Shown piece after piece: positions 57,625 through 64,000 of a stretch of DNA of 64,000 bases. The DNA is from Armigeres subalbatus (Eukaryota; Arthropoda; Insecta; Diptera; Culicidae): assembly GCF_024139115.2 (NCBI RefSeq), contig NC_085141.1:218773783-218837782 (forward strand). Reading direction: 5' to 3'. Made by a program: the position numbers and the translations under genes. The stretch's first letter is position 1, and every line of letters starts with the position of its first letter. Under the pieces are notes generated by a model. It saw nothing but the letters and a program-made list of their open reading frames with translations, ran no database searches and was not told the origin of the DNA.

Positions 57625-59530
57625 TTAAAGAAAAATCACATGGTAATTAGAATGCGTTAAACATTTAGGATGGGTGCAAAATTGAGAAAATGTAAATCGT
57701 GTAAAAACAAAATCCAGTGAACTTGAGAGCTCTAAGCCTATCAGTCCGCATCGTTCTTCGTAACTGGGCAGATTATTTGGGTCGTTCCAGGGAAGGCGAC
57801 GCAGGGCGAAGCGTACGAATTTACGCTGAATGGACTCAATGCGCAATATTCTATTTTGGTAATAAGGGGCCAATACAACACACGAATATCCTAACAAAGA
57901 CCTCACCAATGAGCAATATAATGATTTGAGACAATGAATATTATCGAATTTTTTTGCTATGCGAAAAATAAAACTTAGACTCTCTTAAGACTTGTAGAAC
58001 TAATTTTGTAATTGAAGTCGATTAACGTGCACTTACGGGAAAATGAATTTATGGAGCATTTTTCAGCATTGAGAACCATGCGATCTAATTCGCACCATTC
58101 AGTAAAAACTTAAAGCTGAGATTGTAAAACTAACGCATCACGGACACCGTTGATGACCCAGTATAGTTTAAAGTCGTCAGCAAAGGAGAACTTAAAAGAT
58201 TTAAGTTGCATATTTACATCATTGAGATAAACCAGATAAACCATATCAACGGCCCCAAATGACTTCTTTGCGGTACACCTGAGGTGGCGGGAAAATAAAC
58301 TGAAATGGAATCACCAATCTTAATGGCCATTTCACGGTCACATAGTTACGAATCGAGCCAACGAAGAAATGATCCAGAAAATCCAAGGCGTTCGAATTTG
58401 GCAATAGCAATTTTATGATTAACTAGCAGACCCGACGAACTTCGTTTCGCCTAAAATTGATTTATTCTCTGATTAGATCTCGAGTTATGAAGAAATTGGT
58501 GTTTCATTTGTATGGGAGCCCCCCTTTCCAAAGCGGGGAGGGGTCTCGAACCATCTTAAGAACCTTCCCCGGCCCCAAAAACCTCTACATACAAATTTTC
58601 ACGTCGATCGGTTCAGTAGTTTCCGAGTCTATAAGGCACAGACAGACAGAAATTCATTTTTATGTATATAGATTTTATCAAATGCTGCCGAGAAATCAGT
58701 ATAGATGGAGTCCACTTCTTGTCCTTTCTGTAGAGCTTGCGTGATGAAGGATGTGTAGACAGTCAGATTGGTATTTTTTGACCGCTTTGGCATGAACCCA
58801 TGAGTGCTCGGAGATAAAGTCTTTGCAGTTGTGGAACAGAAAACTGTATACTACTTTCTCGAACAACTTTGAGATTGCACATAGAGCAGCTATCCCACGA
58901 TAATTGTTACCTTTTTTAAAGACAGGGAAGATATACGATTTTTTCCAATGATTGGGAAATATTCCAGCTTGAAACGATGTGTTAAATAGGCATGACAATG
59001 GTACGGATAGACTACTCGAACATTGTTTTAATACGAATGCTGAGATACCATCTGGTCCAGGATTAGTTGAGGTTTTCATGGAACAGCACATATTTGCTAT
59101 TGTTTGCGCATCAACTAAAGGATGGTCACCTACTGGAGGACGCGGGGGAGTGAAGTTGGCGGCTTTGGAAACATAACTGACACCAAGTGATTCTTGCGTA
59201 AAAACACTCGAGAAATGGCTTAGGAACAAATCGCAAATTCCTTTTGGAGATGAACATTCTTTGCTTCCCTTGAACATGACTGTAGGTAGACCAGACTCGT
59301 TCCTCTGTTGATTGACGTAGCTCCAAAAACCTTTTGGATTGTGACGAAGTTTCCGTTGAACTTTGCGTTAGTAGGCGAAAAAAGTTTGTTGTTCAGGTGT
59401 TTATAGCGGACATTCATGGAGTTATATACTGATGTCATCCATGCGAATAAATTTTTGCATCTTTCTCCGACGCGAGCTTTTGATTCAGCCACGGTCAGCA
59501 ACTTTACGCAGTCGCCAAACAATTAATTTT
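57625..59530 (-). pseudogene. CR1/Jockey-type LINE ORF2 relic, split by a Helitron
   Basis: On the minus strand, in broken frames: a linker with NPKGFWSY (about 59340), GICDLFLSHFSSVFTQ (59235), the fingers motif NPGPDGISAFVLKQC (59061-59017), FKKGNNYRGIAALCAISKLF (58920-58860), then motif A YTDFSAAFDK (about 58705-58675), where the Helitron at 58422-58672 cuts in. After it come FERLGFSGSFLRWLDS and a decayed palm region. The C-terminus GYSCVVLAPYYQNRILRIES and FVRFALRRLPWNDPNNLPSY lies at 57900-57770. Many stops; dead. Confidence 0.83.
58422..58672 (-). mobile_element. Helitron-type non-autonomous element, copy 2
   Basis: Same length and almost the same bases as 55114-55364. It starts TCTATATACATAAAAATGAA on the minus strand and ends CGGGTCTGCTAGT, between A and T. 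It sits inside the LINE reverse transcriptase, directly after the FSAAFDK codons; taking it out brings the two coding halves together without duplicated bases. Confidence 0.82.
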
Positions 59531-59884
59531 CACTTTGAACCAAATTCGTCCAGGCTCAACCTTCCCTTGATTCTATACTATTCTATTGGTCCTAAGAAGA
59601 ATCGATTAATTTCCAATAATGCGCCTTCCGAACCACTAACAAACAGCAACCACTCAATAGTTCGACGCGCGCTTGTGATTCTGCTGCCGAAGTCAAATTT
59701 CTGCTGTCGCCAAGCGATGATGTTTTGCACTATGAAGAACGCTGACGCCGACAATAACCACTAAATACACTCTAAAACTCAGAGCAGCAGCGCCTCCGTG
59801 ATATTGACTCATTTTTGCCATCTCCGTAGAGCAGGTGACAATTGAGTAAATCAGTTCTAGGCGTTTGAGGACTAAAATAAATAC
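59531..59884. other. Possible LINE upstream remnant, otherwise no gene
   Basis: Minus-strand open sequence continues for about 200 bp past the LINE block but no motif is legible. Confidence 0.35.
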
Positions 59885-60240
59885 TCCCCCTCAATAATTA
59901 GAAAATTCCCATAAAAAAATAGAAAATTGCCAATAAAGAAATCAGGGTACCTATGAGCAATAAATAAATATAAAATTTCCACAAATAAACCAAAATTTCC
60001 ATAAACAATTAAAAAATTTCCACAAAACAAAAATAAATAAGCACTTTTAAAAGCAAAAATTGCAATTATACAAGAAGAATTTTCCATAAAAAAAATTAAA
60101 TGTTCCACGAAAAAAAATACAAAATTTCCAGATATAAATCAATATTGGCAATAAAAAGTTACAAAATTTTCCACAAAATAAATATATTTTTTCCACACAC
60201 ACAATAAATATAAAAAAGCAACTCAAAATAAAACAATTCA
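59885..60240. repeat. AT-rich AAATTTCC repeat
   Basis: Phrases AAAATTTCCACAAA, CCATAAACAATTAA and AAAATTGCCAATAAAG recur every 20-40 bases. It matches 14755-14816 plus 15323-15470, which are the same repeat split by an insertion. Confidence 0.6.
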
Positions 60241-60569
60241 AAAACTCAACTACCTCGAAATAGTTATAAGGCGAAATAATCTGAGATAGGAAATTTCGAT
60301 TTCATTTTCCGTTGCCTGGGAAGCTGATTCCCGGGAAAATTTGAAGCCCTAATTCTACTCGATCTGTTAAATAATATCAAGTGTACTCAATTTTGAGCAA
60401 AAGTGTGTTATTCAAATTTTAGCTTCGAAGAAATGTCAAAAGAAATTCAAAGCATTTTACTTATTTGCGAGGAATAAAATAGTATAATAAAATTACTTGA
60501 AATAGGAAGGAATAAAATAGTCAAAGAGATAAATGTTTGCAGCATAGAAAACGAACAATTCTGTGTAAC
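60241..60569. other. No gene seen
   Basis: AT-rich; no supported feature. Confidence 0.5.
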
Positions 60570-61140
60570 TTTTAATTCCCTAGACCAATTGCAACCAAAT
60601 TTTGTACACATATTCACTATGAGGAGACGAGCATATGGGAGGTTAATTTGGAAAAGGGAGAGAGGTCTGGAGGGGGGTGTTGTTAAAAAAACGGACTATT
60701 CAGAGTAAATTATGAACCCCTGGACCGATTTCAACCAAATTTGGAATAAATATTCTTTATCTTATAGAGAGGACGATAGGGGCGCTAGGAAGACTCTTTG
60801 GAATAGAAGGAGGGTGTGTGGGGAGGAGTATTGTTAAGTTATGGATCAACTCCAACTTCTGTGCCCTTTTGCCGATTTCAACCAAATTTGGAACACACAT
60901 TCTTTTTCTTAAAAAGGCGCATATAGGGGTTAGGGATGATATTTAGAAAACGGGAAGGTTGTGGAGGAGGGACTGGCATTGTTCCACTCTCAATCCCCTC
61001 AGTGTAGCCTCTGATCTCCCCTTAGCGAATTTCAGCCAAATTTGGAACACACATTCTTCATATTAAGGAGACGACGATAGTATGTAAAGGATGGAAAAGG
61101 GGAGGGTGTGGGGATTGGTATTGTTTAGTGATCGATCAAT
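60570..61140. repeat. Tandem repeat, about 147-bp period, four units
   Basis: The phrase CAACCAAATTTGGAACACAC and variants occurs at about 60592, 60732, 60879 and 61033, each preceded by a GACCGATTT-like phrase and followed by a CTTATAGAGA-type and GGAGGGTGTG-type phrase. Units are well diverged. Confidence 0.72.
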
Positions 61141-61230
61141 TCAACCCTTCATCGAAATCATGTTTTGCCCAGTGAAAAGCAATTATTAATGTGTTTCCTT
61201 CTGGATGGTGAATGTGATCCCTTCTTTAAA

Positions 61231-61305
61231 AATAGACGTTTGCCCGGAATAAGACATCGGTGGATGTTTTTCCTTCTTTAGCAATAGACGTTTGCCCGGA
61301 ATAAG
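61231..61305. repeat. Short direct repeat, 52-bp period
   Basis: AATAGACGTTTGCCCGGAAT plus AAG occurs at 61231-61253 and 61283-61305, each after TTCTTTA. Confidence 0.8.
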
Positions 61306-61479
61306 GCGATTTTGACTTTGATCTCTTCTTCAAAATCAGTCAATGTTTTCAAATGAAATCTGCCTTCTTATAACCAAATGATGAAGTATCAATAAGAAAA
61401 CACTATTATCCTGTTGACCAATTGGTTTATCCACTTTACGATTGTGAAAAAAATGCGAATCAAACTGGTAAATACGCAA

Positions 61480-62048
61480 CACGGAGAAAAAAATGTGGTA
61501 GAACCAACATGACTCTGCCTCAAATCAACAATATATTTGCATTGCAATAACAATATTTATTGTTGATACAACCAAAAATTGGGTTGAATAAACCATACGC
61601 GATAGCTGATTCAACTCTTGTATATATTTGTTTCAACCATGCTTTCCAGCTGTCACTGTCAAATAGTTCATCAGAAAACAACAATATCCATGATGACATC
61701 AACAAAAGAAGAAAAAGTTACAGGAACAGAATCGATCTAGTTACATGAGGAGTCAGAGTCTCTCTGCTCCATTCTTACTTCATGTGGAGAGTATGATTTA
61801 TGTGATCAGTTTCTACAGATTCTCCACATCATGAAATGGTTGTCAAAAGAACGATATTATTATTGTTCCAATCATGTGATGCAGAAACAAACTAATAATT
61901 TGAAATTTGAAACAACAATAATGTTCATTTGAATAAAGCAGTGAATCAGCATTGAAACAACAACTTTGAAGGTTCATACAACAAAGTCCACGTTGTTTGA
62001 TGCAACAATCGAAATAGTGGTGTCAATCGTACAAGATTCTTCTGCGTG
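61480..62048. mobile_element. Possible MITE with CACGSAGAA ends
   Basis: The left end is CACGGAGAAAAA and the right end reversed is CACGCAGAAGAA. The body is rich in CAACAAT and ACAACAA phrases. No target duplication resolved; the terminal repeat is short. Confidence 0.4.
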
Positions 62049-62993
62049 AAGGCCGGGTACAAACAGATAGCGTCGAATGCGACTTGTTGCAAGCAAATCG
62101 TATTAAGATAATTGCCAGACAAATGAGCTAGACTTTTTCACTCGTTTTCGGCTAGAGGATGTATATTTTAGCACTTTTCCATTTAATTCGACTCTAGTCA
62201 AGTACGAGACACTGAAGAAAGCCCTACAGTTGAGGTCGAAATACCTATTTGTAAATATTACAACGTGGTGGAATTAGATAGAAACGTACCATACTCGTCT
62301 TATGACAGGTGAATGAGACATAATTCCCAGTCGATTGCAACTTGTTCTGAGCAAAGGCTAAGTACCAAAAAAATCGTATTTTAACCATAATTTCTCAGCT
62401 CATAGTCCGATCTAGGATCCTATATTAAGAGATGTGCGAATACTTTTCCAGACGATTTAGCAACGCTGTTGCTTTTGTAAACAAACGCTGCCAGCACTTG
62501 CCGTGGCGCAAAATGTTGGAGCTCGAACATGACTTTGCGCATAATGGCATTTTCAGATTTCGTTATCTAACGTCCAACAGTGCATTATCACTAAAATAAA
62601 AGTGCAATACAAATGAACAAAGTATCATGCATAAACTAGACTACTTTGACTTACAAATGTAAAACAAATTGTTTATTGGACAAAACTTTTCGTAAAATCT
62701 TTTTCATTACAATCGCAATACCTTTCAATCTGCAACAATAACAATGTTCATTTGGCTCAGATTCTGACAGCTCTCAATGCTCGATTGGCTCAAGATGGCC
62801 ACTTTCGCATATCTCTGAATGTAGGAACCCTAGTCCGATCCGGCCAATTTTCAATAGGAACAATTGGACAGGATTCCTCGTCGAATGCAACTTATTGCGA
62901 GCAAATCGGCTAAGGTTAAGTACCACAAAGTGAGCTAAACTTTTTTACGAGCTTTTTGAATGATAAAATCGTAGTTTGCCCATACACTGCAAT
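62049..62993. repeat. Dispersed GCAACTTGTTGCRAGCAAAT repeats
   Basis: Related units at about 62066 (GCGACTTGTTGCAAGCAAAT), 62336 (GCAACTTGTTCTGAGCAAAG) and 62885 (GCAACTTATTGCGAGCAAAT) are each followed by AAGTACCA-like and GAGCTARACTTTTT-like phrases. CTCGTCTTATGACA at 62294-62307 matches the foldback arm at 3922-3935. No gene. Confidence 0.58.
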
Positions 62994-63027
62994 GCACTGG
63001 CTTGGTGGTCATATTAAATAAGTACTT

Positions 63028-63442
63028 AGGCTTGCCAAAAACTCCTCGCCGAGTAGAAAATGAGCAAGAGCAAGAGTTTTTTGAGGATCAGAAATAAGCA
63101 TCAAAACTCACAACACTGTGCATCATAAAACCCGAGCCTGTGCGTCGCAAAACAAGAGCGAGTCTATCTGTTCATCTTTTTCTTGTGGTGCGTCACTCAC
63201 TTACACTCACACTCAAAACAGCCTCCAAGATGTTTTCATATACAAAGCGTCACTTCGGAGGCTCAATGAGTGCTCTTTCGCCCGACGCCTCACTCACATG
63301 TGTTTTTATTTTGCTTTTCCTCACTCTGTTTTTTGTACCTCTGCTTTTTTACGCTACCACTCAATTGTGAGCATGCGAAGGCAGCATTTTGCTGATGATG
63401 ATTTTATTTGACTCTAGCGAGTGTAAGGAGTTTTGTCAAGCC
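63028..63442. mobile_element. Inverted-repeat MITE with GGCTTGCCAAAAACTCCT ends
   Basis: The left end GGCTTGCCAAAAACTCCT matches the right end reversed, GGCTTGACAAAACTCCT. ATAAGTA lies just outside at 63018-63024 and 63445-63451 and may be part of a duplication, but a few unmatched bases intervene. The inside has CACTCAC-rich phrases. Confidence 0.55.
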
Positions 63443-63593
63443 TGATAAGTAGTGGGGCCACCCTATTGCAACAAACTTCAAAATAAAGTTTAAATACTAA
63501 GCTTTGATATTGCTGAAGACAGTTTGTTGCTAAAATATTATCATCATGGTGAAAATATTTTTTTCCTCCCAATCTCCCAGCGTGGCCCAATGT

Positions 63594-63665
63594 GCACTGG
63601 CTTGGTGGTCATATGGCTACCGCTTTATACGCAGAAGATCGTGGGTTCAATCCCAGATCCGAATC
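63594..63665 (+). other. tRNA-like SINE head
   Basis: GTGGTCATATGGCTACCGC (about 63605-63623) is A-box-like, GTGGGTTCAATCCC (63641-63654) is B-box-like. GCACTGGCTTGGTGGTCATA also occurs at 62994-63013, exactly 600 bp earlier, as a truncated copy. No closed cloverleaf. Confidence 0.42.
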
Positions 63666-64000
63666 TATCATTTTTCATTTGCCCATTTTTTATACAGGTT
63701 TTGGTAGGTTCTAATACAGGAATGTTAGAAAATCTAACAATCATCGGTTGGGAACTCGAAAACGGCAGGATGAATTATCTTCATTCCTTCAGTAGATATG
63801 TTCGTTATACATAGTTTCCGACGGATTTACATGATATTTCCTCATGCAAAATCATGAAAAAAAATTGAGTAGATCGTGAAAAACTCAAATTATGATTCGT
63901 ATGGGCATTTTGCATAGGCAGTTCACAACGTACATACTCGCCTACTATGCAGGACAACGTCTACCGGGATGACACGTGCCTCTCAGCCAAAGGGCGAATC
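63666..64000. other. No gene seen
   Basis: Nothing supported up to the window end. Confidence 0.5.

Noticed and set aside
60570..61140. CRISPR-like array
   Set aside because: Long, diverged, contiguous units without unique spacers, in a eukaryotic transposon-rich context.
1..64000. Endogenous viral element
   Set aside because: Aedes genomes often carry them, but no frame here resembles a viral protein; all strong signals are transposons or retrotransposons.

Overview
The window looks like nuclear DNA from a culicine mosquito, most likely an Aedes species. It is AT-rich and has almost no long host reading frames. It carries a tRNA-derived SINE that I recognise as Feilai-like, a Tc1/mariner relic with DD37E spacing (ITmD37E type), R1-, RTE- and CR1/Jockey-type LINE fragments, a BEL/Pao integrase relic, Helitron-end repeats and many short inverted-repeat (MITE-like) elements. 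I found no complete host gene, no functional tRNA or rRNA, no CRISPR array and nothing recognisably viral. All protein similarity is judged by eye from conserved motifs.

Layout. 0.4-5 kb: a possible motif-rich inverted-repeat element (406-5035) holds a hAT transposon (1231-4954) bounded by a perfect 8-bp duplication; the hAT transposase is broken by frameshifts and a foldback insertion. 7-9 kb: two inverted copies of one TA-flanked MITE family, one carrying a copia-type solo LTR with its own 5-bp duplication. 11.9-12.3 kb: a TTAA-flanked element. 14-19 kb: SINE copies, a Helitron-like insertion, a candidate LTR and another TA-flanked MITE. 21-24.2 kb: a TTA-flanked Harbinger-like MITE, a BEL/Pao integrase relic and a fully palindromic hAT-type MITE. 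24.7-27.25 kb: a second hAT-type element with 8-bp duplications but no transposase, holding degenerate repeats and another MITE.

27.3-31 kb is unassigned. 31-33.6 kb holds an R1-type LINE with its centre deleted. 34-36 kb: a 24-bp minisatellite, a reverse-transcriptase scrap and a DD37E Tc1/mariner deletion derivative. 38.4-39.3 kb: a 5'-truncated LINE with a 13-bp duplication. 40-46 kb is a LINE cluster: an R1 tail, then a CR1/Jockey-type element interrupted by an antisense RTE-type copy (10-bp duplication), then a SINE carrying a MITE and an R1 ORF1 scrap. 48.7-51.8 kb is a 3-kb zoned satellite of GAATTTTT-type units. 53.8-59.5 kb: inverted-repeat elements, an RTE-type copy with a 16-bp duplication, and two 251-bp Helitron-end copies, one of which splits a LINE reverse transcriptase at its motif A. 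The last 4 kb is tandem and inverted repeats plus tRNA-like SINE heads.

The genes do not form a pathway. The value of the window is its nesting record: target-site duplications let several insertions be ordered (MITE then solo LTR; SINE then MITE; CR1-type LINE then RTE-type LINE; Jockey-type LINE then Helitron).
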